This document shows positions 33,246 to 43,880 of a DNA stretch of 64,000 bases, piece by piece. The notes beneath the pieces were generated by a model. The model was not told the DNA's origin and did no database searches. It was given only the letters and a program-made list of their open reading frames with translations. Source of the DNA: Lepidostoma basale (lineage: Eukaryota > Arthropoda > Insecta > Trichoptera > Lepidostomatidae). The position numbers and the translations under genes are program-made. The stretch lies in NCBI GenBank assembly GCA_022606425.2, contig JAHDVF020000067.1, positions 1,178,001 through 1,242,000 of the forward strand, written 5' to 3'. Positions within the stretch are counted from its first letter, which is position 1, and every line of letters starts with the position of its first letter.

Positions 33246-33280
33246 CTGATGATGAAGGTGTAAAACTTTTTAAACATGTC
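33246..33280 (+). ncRNA. Hammerhead-like motif (P10)
   Basis: CUGAUGA, then a weak stem II (AAG...CUU), UAAA in place of GAAA, self-complementary ACAUGU and C. One core base is changed. A further decayed relative is at 41385-41430. Confidence 0.4.
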
Positions 33281-33369
33281 GAGAAAAATAAACTTAGATT
33301 GGGAAGAAAAAAAAGTGTTTTCACAGATAAAATATCTGTATTCTCGGTCTTTTCGTAGGTGTGGAGACA

Positions 33370-33505
33370 TACGACGAGACCGAGGAAAATGAAGTATGAT
33401 CAAATTAATTAAATAGTAAATGTCGGACTCGGATTTGGAGGAATCAACGTGCACGCATGACATGATGTATGAATATAAAGGAACAAAAAGAAGTATATCA
33501 AGGAA
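33370..33505 (+). mobile_element. RTE 3' scrap
   Basis: Decayed PRKMKYDQIN and RRNQRARMT-like codons; no tail is preserved. Confidence 0.5.
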
Positions 33506-33732
33506 AGAACGGTGTATTTTTTCTCGTAATATGTTGAAGGTTTTCACCTTTATCATCGGAAAACGATATAAACTAAGAAACAAAAGCTCGCAAGTAAACA
33601 AAGTATTTACTTAGAAAATTGAATATAACTTTGTTTATTCCACTAATTATTTGAAAAAATATGAAATAGAGAAACTCCTGAATGTCATAATGCATGCTCC
33701 ATAGATACGACATAGCTGAAAGTGAAATGAAG

Positions 33733-34250
33733 TAACAACAACAACAAACCATCGCGCTGTTTCTCCGCAAAAGTAGGCAGAGAGAATTAACCGCCACACT
33801 ACTCTATCCTGGCACACCTCTATAGTTTCCTCCACATTCACACAACGAGTCATACACGCACGTCGATTCTTCCGATTCTACCGATTCGATTCTAACATGA
33901 CCAACCTTTAAAATTTGATTAATTTGGTCATGCCATGTTTTTCTCGGTCTGCCTCGACTCCGTACTCCATTTATATTATTAACGTATACTTTCTTAACAA
34001 TTCTTTCTCCATCCATGCGCTCCATATGTCCGAACCAACGCAGCGATCCTTTCATAATTTTATTCATAATACCTTCTTCCGCCCTACATTCCTTTCTTAT
34101 ATCAGCATTTGAGATTCTGTCGTATATCATTCTACACACATACGTCTTAGAGACCTCATCTTTACCCCATTTATTCTGCTGTCATCCTGCTTTTGCCAGT
34201 TCTCTGCCATGCTTTGCTTCCATACATTAGGGTTGGGACCAGAACTCTAT
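33733..34250 (-). mobile_element. 5'-truncated RTE subfamily B copy
   Basis: Starts with a TTG-type tail (aacaacaacaac on plus). The frame 34139-33804 reads YDRISNADIRKECRAEEGIM ... TWHDQINQILKVGHVR. A small duplication near 33890 and shifts precede the C-terminus. Confidence 0.86.
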
Positions 34251-34894
34251 TGTGAAAGGAATTGATAAATTATTGTTTCCAATAACTACGAAATGAATTG
34301 ATTTTAGAAAAATATGGAGTCTGAGAATGTGAAGAGCCGACCCCAAAAGCCAACCTGGGTAGTGAGTTGGGACAGTGCCAGAGAGAAGAATAAATGTTGC
34401 TGAGGGTGTACGATCACGCTTAAGATAAAATATACGTTTAGTAATATAATCAAGCCATTTTTGGTTCAGTGTTTTGGTAATTATTAAGCGGATTTGTTTT
34501 AATCAATTTAAGCGCTTATTAAAATTTATGTTTAACACGTATAATAGAAATGATCGTTATTAAATCCATTATGCCGGAGCGGTTCGGAGTGTCTGTGAGA
34601 CACCGCACGTTAATGAAGGGTTAACCCTTGACGTCACCATTAATTTGCTCCAGCCCAGAAAATTATTTGCTACCTCTAGTAACATGTCAAATTTAATAAA
34701 ACACCGGGGACTTAATTACATTTTGATGATTAATTCTCGTGTGAATATTTCCGAACACCCTGTATGGCCAGACACAATAATAATACCATAGTCTCTGCTT
34801 CCGCTTCGTTAGAAATAATGATTGATGACTTAATACCGAAGGTGGAAAGGCGAAAATACTTAATCCCAAATAATGCTTTCCAAATATAAAATTA
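34251..34894. other. Probably single-copy sequence
   Basis: No repeat family here matches, and no coding signal was found. Confidence 0.35.
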
Positions 34895-36235
34895 GAAAGT
34901 TACTAACTAACTAACTAATCATCACGCCGTCTCTCCGAAGGGGTAGGCAGAAAGAATGGACTGCCATACTATTCTTTCCTGACATATTTCTCTCGCTTCC
35001 TCAACATTCATACATCGTGCACGCGCGTCGATTTCTCTGACTCCTCACATTCAATATTTGATTTATTTGATCAGGCCACGTTTTCATCGGTCTTCCTCTA
35101 TTTCTGGTTCCATTTACATCATTAACATACAATTTTTTTACCATTCTTTCTTCATTCATTCTTTCCATATGTCCGAACCATCTTAATGAACCTTTCATTA
35201 TTTTGTTAATGACACCATCATTCGCACCGCATTGACTTCTTATATGTTCATTCGACATTCTATCGTTATATCGTTCCCAAAAACTCCACAAAGCTTCTTG
35301 GTGTTTATCTTGACGCAAATCTGTCTCTAAAATCCCAAATTAATAACACGGTCAGCGCTAGTTTCTTCCACCTAAGACGATTAAAATCCGTCAAAAGGAG
35401 TATTCCCCACGACACTTTCAAAACTCTTGTAAATTCCTTCGTTGTGTCACGACTTGATTATTGTAATGGAATTTATGCAAACATTCCAAAACAACAAATA
35501 AACAAACTTCAATCTGCGTTCAATGCAGCAGCAAGGCTCATTAAAGGCATTCCAAAAAAGTCTCATATAACACAACATCTCAAAGAACTTCACTGGCTTA
35601 AAAGTCCAGAAAGAATCCAGTATAAACTCTGCTGGACGGTCTTCAAAGCGCTACATGGAATGGCACCAAGTTATATATCTGAACTCTGTATAACGGACAG
35701 CCTAAATTCACGGAAATCCACACTTCGCTCGGCGAACTCCTCAGCAATAGGAAGATTAGTTGAGCCGAAGCGTTGCCCCAATACAAATTTCGGGGATCGA
35801 GCGTTCGCGGTAGCCGGTCCATCAGCTTGGAACAATCTCCCTTCACACCTTAGATGCATAAATGATCCGACAGATTTCAGATCTAAATTGAAAACCCATC
35901 TTTTTCATATTTCATACCCAATTTAAACATTTATACTTTGTTCTACTATACTTTCAAACCGATCGTTTTTTAAGCGGTCACATTTAGATTTTTAAGATTT
36001 AAAACACGTCTTAATGCGCCCTTGAGGTGATTACATCACAAAAACGGCGCTTTAAAAGTTAGCATATTATTATTATTATTATTATTATCATACACAGAGT
36101 ATCCACACATTCGTCTAAGAGATCTCTTTCTACTGCATTTATTCTACTTTCATCCTTCTTTTGCTAGTTCCATGTTTCGCTTCCATACATAAGGGTCGGT
36201 AGAAGAACACCATTGTGCACTGCCATTCTAGCTTT
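34895..36235 (-). mobile_element. RTE subfamily A copy split by a CR1/L2 insertion
   Basis: The 3' part (34895-35264) and the continuation (36087-36235) read across the insertion: ...ERYNDRMSNEHIRSQCGAND on one side and SRRMCG...MAVHNG on the other. At 36235 the orientation flips (see 36236-36452). Confidence 0.9.
35265..36086 (+). mobile_element. CR1/L2-type retrotransposon, 5'-truncated
   Basis: About 820 bp inserted into an RTE copy, with TATC repeated at both borders. The frame 35444-35926 encodes the end of a CR1/L2-group reverse transcriptase: SRLDYCNGIYANIP, LQSAFNAAARLIKG, HITQHLKELHWL, RIQYKLCWTVFKALHGMAPS, FAVAGPSAWNNLP, FRSKLKTHLF. The 3' UTR and an ATT-repeat tail follow. Upstream codons are frameshifted. 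Confidence 0.88.
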
Positions 36236-36452
36236 TATGCCCCTGTACAAAGGAAAAGGATCGCGTATGGAATGTGGAAACCACAGAGCTATTAGTCTTT
36301 TGAGTGTCGTTGGTAAAGTCTTTGGCAGAATTTTAATAGAAAGAGTAAGAAAATTGACGAGTGACAAAGTTTGGGATGTGCAAGGTGCCTTTATGAATGG
36401 CAGAGGATATATGGATCAAATTTTTGGACTTCGTACATTGACAGATGTAAAT
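36236..36452 (+). mobile_element. Inverted 5' segment of the RTE copy
   Basis: Reads on the opposite strand to its neighbour: MPLYKGKGSRMECGNHRAIS, GRILIERVRKLTSDK, WDVQGAFMNGRGYMDQIFGL, matching residues about 566-632 of the full-length protein. It joins head-on to residues from about 860 onward, the pattern of a 5' inversion made during insertion. Confidence 0.88.
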
Positions 36453-36454
36453 TA

Positions 36455-36636
36455 GAAAGTTTTTTTTTATATTTCAATCCTAGGGATTATTTTGAAGCAA
36501 AGTGTAATATTTTGCTGATTCTTATGAAGTCACTTGGACCTTAAATGTGGTAGTTTCCCGATGCTCTCCACTTTTTTTAAACAAATGTTAAATGAACCCA
36601 ATTACTGTATACAATTTATTGATTCTCATGACATTT
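36455..36636 (-). mobile_element. SINE 3' part
   Basis: It shares the block tgtggtagtttcccg ... ttgattctcatgacat with the 49.98 and 51.1 kb copies. Its tRNA-like head is at 37179-37305, so the SINE is split by 36637-37178. Confidence 0.7.
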
Positions 36637-36935
36637 GGTTATGTTTTTCTTCTTCTTCATCTTTGATAGCCCTACAGCCCATATCGAGCCTCAACCTCCA
36701 ATATTTCTGTCTCTTTCTGTCCTCCGCTTTGACCCTCCAATCTGACACTCGTAACAATTTCGCCCCATCTTTTCAAATCAAATCAGTTTATTTCATCAAC
36801 AGACATTACAAAATTTATTTTTAAGGCATCTATTGAGAACAGGTAAAATAATATATTGTGTATAGTATACTACCAGAATCGCATTAGAGATGGTTCAACA
36901 TTAGGAAGACAGGATACTCTCCAGAATTAAGAGTA
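36637..36935. repeat. Insertion in SINE: unidentified piece plus R3 repeat
   Basis: 36640-36775 is unidentified. 36776 to about 36930 is R3 (caaatcagtttatt ... cgcattagaga), also found at 56264-56430. Confidence 0.5.
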
Positions 36936-37178
36936 TTTGCCTTCTGAACGTACTTTTACTGACATGAAAGACGTCGATCTCCGAGGAGACCGCGTTCAGC
37001 AGACTAATTGCTCTTCCTACCGGTGTCACCAGAGTCATCTTTCCCAAATTTATCCTCCCATCGCAGTCTTGGTCGTCCAAGTGGTCTTCTACCACCTGGG
37101 TGCCACTCCAGCAATCTTTTTGGGGTTCGCGATGACGGCGTCCTTTGCACATGCCGTGTGTGTTTTTCTTTCCCCATT
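36936..37178 (-). mobile_element. Non-LTR retrotransposon 3' fragment, family G
   Basis: Minus strand: RTPKRLLEWHPGGRRPLGRP, then RLRWEDKF, typical of RTE-like C-terminal ends. Confidence 0.7.
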
Positions 37179-37305
37179 TTTATTGTCACGTAAATTCTAC
37201 CAGACCGAAGAAAACGTGATTTTTTTCATACGGTCGACGCCGGGAATCGAACCCGGTACATTCTATGCTGCAATCATAGCTGTTACCACTCTGAAATGAA
37301 GAACG
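37179..37305 (-). mobile_element. SINE head, tRNA-derived
   Basis: The minus strand carries agagtggtaacagctatgat (box A region) and GGTTCGATTCC box B (plus 37243-37253), then the SINE body tctggtagaatttacgtgac. A divergent subfamily relative to 10.3 kb. Confidence 0.82.
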
Positions 37306-37332
37306 ACCGTAAGAGTATGAAAAAAATATGTT

Positions 37333-37480
37333 TTAACAACAACAAACCATCACACCATTTCTCCGGAAGGGTAGGCTAAGAAAATGGACAGCCACAGTAC
37401 TCTACACTGACACACCTGTCTAGCTTCCTGCACATTCATACAGCCAGTTAGATTCTTCCGACATATAACATGACCGACCA
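37333..37480 (-). mobile_element. RTE subfamily B 3' scrap
   Basis: TTG tail (aacaacaacaaacc) and decayed C-terminal codons, truncated near 37480. Confidence 0.7.
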
Positions 37481-37569
37481 TAAAAAAATTATTCATTTAA
37501 TCTTAACGTGTTTTATCCATCTTTATCTACTTCATATTGGTCTATTTTTCAAAATAAAGTCGATAAAAA

Positions 37570-37720
37570 AAGTTGTCCATGAGAGTAAATCCGAGGAAAA
37601 TGTGGCATAATCAAATCAATCAAATATTATTGTTAATGTCGGCTATGTTAAGGAATCGGAAAAATAAATGTGCATGCATGATGCGATGTATTAATGTAGA
37701 GGAACTGAAAGAAGGCGTTA
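37570..37720 (+). mobile_element. RTE 3' scrap
   Basis: NPRKMWHNQINQILL then CMMRCINVEEL. No tail. Confidence 0.7.
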
Positions 37721-37789
37721 TGGCTAGTAAGTTTGTAAGCTATGTCGATCAATGTATTGAACATTTTGGGTTTCACTACAATTTTAAAC

Positions 37790-38015
37790 TAACTTACTAA
37801 CTACCACGGCCTCTATCCGAAGGGGTAGGCAGAACGAATGAACTGCCAAACTTTTCTTGCCTGAATATCTTTTTTTTTTATTTGGAAAGCATCACACCGC
37901 GTGTCCCGCGGGGGCGAAAGGAGAAGGATGTAGTGCCGCATCGGTTAAAGTATAGTAGTCCATTATTTCTGCCTACCCCTTCGGGAAGACAGCTTGATGG
38001 TTAGTTAGTTAGTTA
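37790..38015. mobile_element. Two facing RTE subfamily A 3' scraps
   Basis: A minus scrap with taac tail at 37790-37870 and a plus scrap ending ccttcgggaagacagcttga plus TTAG tail at 37955-38012, separated by an unidentified GC-rich 60 bp. Confidence 0.65.
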
Positions 38016-38264
38016 GAAAAGCGTTATTTTAGAGTTTGAATCCTTTTACTTTACAATATACATGGACGTAAGGTGAAATATGTTTGTAAGTTCAACGTAA
38101 AAATCCGAAATATGACAGATTACCGTGAAATACGGATTTGGCTTGTTTGCTTCTATGTAGTAAACAGAACATTAATATACAATATTTCAAAGCTTTATAA
38201 TTTCGAGTTGAGCACATTTACGTAAGACTTTCTTAGAAACAGTGTCAAAAATCTAATTTCTTCT
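38016..38264. other. Unrecognised sequence
   Basis: Nothing recognised. Confidence 0.3.
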
Positions 38265-38425
38265 ATGTTCGCCATAACTTTGCGTTGTAGATGTTTAATA
38301 TTTCTTTTTTATATAATTTGTATATAGCACTCACACTTGTTTAAAAAAAATTTAAACATAAAACATCATTTGGACTAACCAGCCCTTCATCAGTGATATT
38401 ATATAAATATTGAAATATTACAAAT
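38265..38425 (-). repeat. P4 foldback, left half, with hammerhead-like motif
   Basis: The minus strand at 38361-38400 reads AAUAUCA, CUGAUGA, A, stem II GGGCU...AGUCC, then a damaged GAAA/stem III (AAAUGAUG). The partner half is at 38745-38910. Confidence 0.7.
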
Positions 38426-38740
38426 AATGAGCGGATCATTAAAATGGTTTGGACATATGGAAAGAATGAATGAAGAAATAATGGTAAAAAAATTATATGT
38501 TAATGATGTTAATGGAACCAGAAATAGAGGAAGACCGAGGAAAACGTGGCACGATCAAATAAATCAAATATTGAATGTCGGCCATGTGAGGAGTCAGAGA
38601 AATCGACGCGCGTGCATGACACGATGTATGAATGTTGAGGAAGCGAGAAAAATATGTCAGGAAAGAAAAGTGTGGCAGTCCATTATTTCTGCCTACCCCT
38701 TCGGGGAGACGGCGTGATGGTTAGTTAGTTAGTTTTTTTT
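38426..38740 (+). mobile_element. RTE subfamily A 3' copy inside a P4 foldback
   Basis: The intact frame 38427-38717 (GSLKWFGHMERM ... GRPRKTWHDQINQILNVGHV ... AYPFGETA) with a CCCC-UUC-GGGG hairpin and TTAG tail. Well preserved, so inserted after the foldback formed. Confidence 0.9.
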
Positions 38741-38744
38741 TTTT

Positions 38745-38910
38745 AATATTATAAAATTATTTACATATATTTGCAAACCATTTTATAATATTTAAAATAC
38801 TTGCATAATATTACTATTACTGGCTGGTTAGTCCGAAACATGATTGATATTTAATTTTTTTTTTATTAAATGAGAGTGTTGAATAAAAAGTATATAAAAA
38901 AGAAGCATTA
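38745..38910 (+). repeat. P4 foldback, right half
   Basis: The block ggctggttagtccgaaacatgattgatatt keeps stem II's right side, GAAA and a slightly changed stem III. Outer arm: gagtgttgaataaaaagtat. Confidence 0.65.
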
Positions 38911-39114
38911 AAAAATCGAATTTATAAATAATAAATTTGTCTAAATATTTGATTTTGACTTAATATAAACCTTAAAAAGGTTTATTACAAAAAAATAATT
39001 ATTAAGTAAATGTGTATTAGAAAATTATGAAAAATATTTAAAAGTTCACTGTCAGTTAGTTCTCGCCATATTTTTTATTTTTATTGTTTGATGAACTAAA
39101 AATCACTTGATACA

Positions 39115-39245
39115 ATAAATGTTCGATGTGTCCAAACCACCTTAATGACCCATTCATTATTCATCAAAAATATGTCATTTCTACTCCATTATTCTGCATA
39201 CTTCGGTACAAATACACCATTTAGCACTGCCATATTAGCTTTTGT
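39115..39245 (-). mobile_element. Decayed RTE fragment
   Basis: Blocks tgtccaaaccaccttaatga and tagcactgccatattagctt match internal RTE codons (RWFGH, MAVHN) with a large deletion between. Confidence 0.6.
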
Positions 39246-40384
39246 TCACAAATTTCTTTAATTTAAAATTCTATAGAATGTATGTATATTTGTATATTAC
39301 ATAGCAACAACCCCTAAAAATAAATTTATCGTCCAAACCAAAATGTAACAATATTGCTGATTCGCGGAGAACTTATTATTGCGGTGTTTTGAAAATACCC
39401 CTCGCGCTGATTGTTTTAAAGTTTAATTAAACAATTTCCTGATTACAAAAGGCTCGAATTGACAGCACACTGCCCAAAATATAAATCTTCATCCCTTAAC
39501 AGTTATTATATTTCATTTTCCTTTACGGCTCACAGCCGCGGGGATGATCTTAAATAAAGGGAGAGTATCCTTTAATTGGAAGCCAGGATACCCATTTTGA
39601 TAACAAATTAATGAGAAAAGGACGACACAAAAACAATCTTGTGAAAACAATCTAGATAATATTTTGATCTCTATTTAATGAATGTTTTTATGTATGAAAT
39701 AAAAACAAAAAAATTTACCTTTTTAATTATAAGTTTTCGGTTCAATATATGGTAATAGTCCTGTAATATAGTCTGTATAATGCAATAGAAATAAAGAACT
39801 TAATTTGCTATTTCTTCTATTCGGATATATGTTTTTTTAACAATAAGAGATTCATCGTTTAAAAGCATGCTGTAAGGTGATACCTTTAAGGTGATAAACC
39901 CTAAGATGATATAAGTAACGTATGTGATGATGGAGTGTAAAGGTCCATCATTAACGTCTACTACTTCACATTAACGTCATTGCAGCCAATAAGTTATTTT
40001 TTCTCAAAATTTGAAAAGAAAGTTCATAACATGATCTGTAATCAGTACCCTTCCCTCGCTCCGATAAAGACACGTCGTTAGATAAACTACGTGAGTTTTC
40101 CGTCCAACTTTTCATTAAGTTCAGTCAAATTACTTCCACTCTGCTCCAGGAAGAAAATTCACCTTAAAACTCTTCCCTTCCTAGGTCTCTGGTAAAAAAA
40201 GCAAAAAAAATATACGTTTCCAGTTTCACAGAAGTTTTATTTTCACTTGGAGTATTAATCGAATATTTTGACGCTCGAAGAGTTACACAAAAGTAATTAC
40301 TTATGTAAACTTAGCATGATTGGAAAAGTTTTCTTAATAAATTAACAATTTCATGCATTATTATTAAAGTAAACCTAATTTTTC
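39246..40384. other. Probably single-copy sequence
   Basis: Moderate GC at 39360-39620, no repeat match, no coding signal recognised. Confidence 0.35.
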
Positions 40385-40680
40385 ACAAACCAAAGGTGCC
40401 GTGTCAGGTTCCTCCAACGTTGGCGATCACTGGAGCAAAGACATCTCTGTCCTGCGCAACTTGGAACAGGTTCTGAATTCTTGTCATTCTTGGCCATTCT
40501 TTTACGATCCGCATCTACGACAACTGTATTCTACCAACTCCTCGACGTCCCTCCACTTAACCCATTAATATCAGTCGAAGGAGGTGGTATTTTTCTCCCC
40601 TTAGCACATGACCCAAATAATGAGAACTTTCTAACTTTCACACTCAAAAATAGCTCTCTATTGGCTCTGGCTCTCTGTAG
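40385..40680 (-). mobile_element. Non-LTR 3' fragment, family H
   Basis: Minus strand: LFQVAQDRDVFAPVIANVGG near the end, with upstream GRKIPPP. Plus-strand relatives are at 50111-50469 and 53180-53560. Confidence 0.7.
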
Positions 40681-40934
40681 TTAACACTGTCGAATTTTAT
40701 AAAGACGGATATATTTATTAATAAGAATACTGTATATAATTGTATATAATTGCATTCTTATTAAAAGTTTTTTTACTTCATATGTAAATAGTTTTTATTT
40801 TTTAGTTTTTGTTTTTGTTTTTATTTTTTCTTAATATAGATCAGTTTCTTTGCTAAATCAATAGCTTTAGTATAAAAAAATCACCCTCACCCAAAAACTT
40901 CCAATCAAAAGTTCTTTTCAAAATTTAAAGTATG
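40681..40934. other. AT-rich sequence
   Basis: Nothing recognised. Confidence 0.3.
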
Positions 40935-41262
40935 ATAATTGTAAAGCCTTTCACAGTGCATTAATAAAGATTTTCTACTTAATGCTTACACCTAATCTCA
41001 ATGGATGGCGCTAGTGTAGATTGAACTAAAAATGTGAAGTGTTCTGCAACATTGTAGCATATATACATCTTTCAAAAATTTCTCAGACGTGGTGGTCGTA
41101 AGAAGGTCGGAATGGGGAATGTTGTAAAACATAAAGCGATTGCTTAACCCAACCAATGACAGGTCATAAGTCCTATAAGCACCACGACCACCATATTCTG
41201 TTCCCAGAAAACAATTTACATCTTCGTCTCTATTGAAATACAATTAATCCTTACATAAATTA
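40935..41262 (+). repeat. R2 right arm
   Basis: Runs from aagcctttcacagtgcatta through ggcgctagtgtagatt and ccaaccaatgacaggtcata to aatacaattaatcctta. The left arm is absent. Confidence 0.78.
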
Positions 41263-41384
41263 TTATATTTACCAATTGATCTCTTGTTGATGCTATGTTC
41301 CTGGTACTCTGCCTAATGTTTTAAATGTTATTACGATCTTGTATTTTGTATGGAATATTTTTGTTAAATTTGTATCGTTCTCCC

Positions 41385-41720
41385 AATAATGAAGGTGTAA
41401 AACATTTTGAAACAAATCGAAGAAAACAATCTCAACTCAAGTGGATTTACTGTATTTATTGTTTCTTGAACAATGATGTAAGATTTGTTGAATGTTAAGG
41501 CATTAACACTGTGAAATTCCATTGTAATACACTTTGAAATTGAAAAATAACGTTGTTTATTTTCCTCTTAAATATTATTTATCACGAAATGCTTAAGAAA
41601 ATATGGAGGTCTCCTCCGAAACATGGCGTGATATTGTGCATTGAAGTCAATAATTAACAACGTTATTTTTCAATTTCAAAGTGTCTTGATGTAAAACTCC
41701 ATATTAAATAATTAATTCGA
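41385..41720. repeat. P10 and P7 hammerhead-like foldback fragments
   Basis: 41385-41430 is a decayed P10 motif. 41460-41720 is P7: plus 41604-41627 holds a perfect GGAGG-UCU-CCUCC stem II then GAAACAUGG, with atattgtgcattgaagtcaa arms. Confidence 0.6.
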
Positions 41721-41744
41721 ATGAGAATGTCTGTTTTTTAGAAA

Positions 41745-42135
41745 ACAAAAACAAAAACAAACCATCACGCCGTTTTCCCGTAGGGTTAGGCAAAGTGAAT
41801 AGACCACCACACTACTCTATTCAGACACACCTCTCTAGATTCTTCAACATTCATACAGCGAGTCATACACGCACGTCGATGCTTCCGGCTTCTAACATGA
41901 CCAACCTTTAAAATTTGATTAATTTCGTCATACCATATTTTTCTCGGTCTACCTCGACTCCGTACTCCATTTAATCGTTGACGTTTACTTTTTAAACCAT
42001 TCTTTCTTCACCCATGCACTCCATAGATCCTTTCATAATTTTGTTATTATATAATAATAATACCTTCTTTCGCTCTACATTCCTTTCTAATATCAGCATT
42101 TGAGATTCTATGTCTTAGGGACCTCATCTTATTAT
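41745..42135 (-). mobile_element. Decayed RTE subfamily B copy
   Basis: Tail aaaacaaaaacaaacc, then stop-ridden C-terminal codons; an internal duplication of taataata near 42050. Confidence 0.78.
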
Positions 42136-42275
42136 AATTGAAAGGAATGACCTACTTCGCCTTTCTTAGGAATAATTAAATATCAGAGAATGGCGAAACA
42201 TGTGATTCCCATAGATTAAAATAAAATTTCTTGAAAACAGACATTTTCATTCGTATTTATTATGGAAAAAAACAG
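42136..42275. repeat. P5 foldback, partial
   Basis: cctacttcgcctttcttagg, its inverse, and plus-strand GAAACAUGUG at 42195-42204. Confidence 0.6.
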
Positions 42276-42719
42276 TGTTTCCAAATTTGAAAAACTTAAA
42301 ACGTTAACACTGGAATTATAATATATTGACGAATTTTTATGATTTAATTCATAAAAAAATCGTCAAGTAAAATAAAAAATCCTTTATGATGTATTTAATA
42401 TAATCTGAATCCTTGCGTCCCTTCTTCTACAAAGTGGTCCGCACCTTCCGAGTTCTAGATTTCATCTCTTTCCTCGTCCTAGTTCAGGCAAATTAAAAAC
42501 GTGAGTCCCAAGCGGAGCCGAGAATTTGAGTATTCTAATCAATTTTCTAAAGACCGTCTCAGGATGTAATTAATTATTTAAGTCTTTTTCATTATTTTAG
42601 TGTTCCCTGAGACCATTTTACATTTTTAATTGCGTATTTGGAAATTGTAGCCAGCTGTCATGAGCGTAGTGAACTTCGCGTCAAATTGAGAGACCCATTT
42701 TTATTTAACATAAAAAAGA
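42276..42719. other. Unrecognised sequence
   Basis: Nothing recognised. Confidence 0.35.
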
Positions 42720-42724
42720 TACTG

Positions 42725-43010
42725 AAAATATTGTCCTTAAAAACTACAAAAAAACGTATTAAATAATAATAATTAAATAAAACGATGTTTTTTAACTACT
42801 AGAAATTTGGTTTTTATTTCGACAGCGACCGGTTTTGCCAGGCTCGCTGGCATCGATGGACTGGTCTGCCTTCTTAAAAACTAAAAAAAAAACATATTAA
42901 ATAATAATATTTAAATAAAACGATGTTTTTTAACTACTTCCACTTTTGTCTTTATTTCGACAGCGACCGGTTTCGCCAGACAGACTAGACAGACAAAGTC
43001 TACCTAGTAG
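42725..43010 (-). repeat. P1 units in direct tandem
   Basis: Two head-to-tail units of about 150 bp share aaataaaacgatgttttttaa and cgacagcgaccggttt. Each ends in the P1 motif (minus AAAACCGGUC in the first, GAAACCGGUC in the second). Direct tandem arrangement contrasts with the foldbacks elsewhere. Confidence 0.78.
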
Positions 43011-43479
43011 GCCACCCATAAGATTGTAAGAAACTTTCTAACTTTTTTCATCGCAAGAGGAATCATATTCCAAGACAACCATCACCAGATTTAGTTCAAG
43101 AAGAAAAATTAAAATGACTGTTTTCTAAAATGAAAAGGAAATGGTTTGAAGAAGAATAAAATCTGAAACGCGTTTATTAATGCTCTTTAATTAATTTTTT
43201 AATTTGTTAATTGTCGGCACACAAACAAAGCATCTTATTGTATAATAGTGATAAGTAATAAAACATATATATTATATTAAAAAGGATTAGATGCCACAGT
43301 TAGATTTGCACACCCAGTTTACTGGAAGTTCAACCTTCATTGTAAACAACCGTCAGGCAAATAAAAGCTAGAGAAAGATACAAATTAATTAAAATAATAC
43401 AATAGCAATGTAAAAAGGTAATACCGAGGTTTACGGGCTATAATATACTATTCCTAAACAATGAAAATAAAAATAAACG
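43011..43479. other. AT-rich sequence
   Basis: Nothing recognised. Confidence 0.3.
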
Positions 43480-43780
43480 TATAAAAAATGTCTTCTATGT
43501 TCACCATAATTTGCGTTATAAATGTTTTATTTGTCTCTCTAACTTAAAAAAAGTTTGAAATTACATATCAGACATGTTTCGGACAACCGGTCCTTCTTCA
43601 GCGATACTGTCAAAACTGATCTTATTTGTAAACAATTTATAATATGTTAAATACTCGGGTGTATCTTTATAATATGTATCACGGAAGAAGAACCGGTTGT
43701 CCGAAACATGTCTGATATGTATTAATTTTTTTAAGTTAGTGTTGTATATACAAAGTATACAAAAAAGAAAAAAGACAAAT
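43480..43780. repeat. P4 foldback with two opposed hammerhead-like motifs
   Basis: The halves share ttacatatcagacatgtttc / gaaacatgtctgatatgtat around a spacer of about 75 bp. Outer arms hold cttctatgttcaccata and tatacaaagtatacaaaaaa. The minus motif (43571-43601) is intact; the plus motif (43680-43712) has CGGAAGA for CUGAAGA. Confidence 0.85.
43562..43608 (-). ncRNA. Hammerhead-like motif (P4), intact core
   Basis: GUAUCG pairs with UGAUAU(G) as stem I (including G-U pairs). CUGAAGA, an extra A, stem II GGAC-CGGUU-GUCC, GAAA, self-complementary ACAUGU, C follow. Confidence 0.55.
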
Positions 43781-43834
43781 ATAATAAAAAAATTTAAAGT
43801 ATATATTTAGTTAAAATCCACTGATGTTTATATC

Positions 43835-43880
43835 TTCGACCGGTTTTGGCAGCTCGCTGCCATCTTGAGATTTATTCCCT
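43835..43880 (-). repeat. P1 half repeat
   Basis: cgaccggttttggcagctcg then ctgccatctt: one side of the P1 centre with GAAA mutated. Confidence 0.6.
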
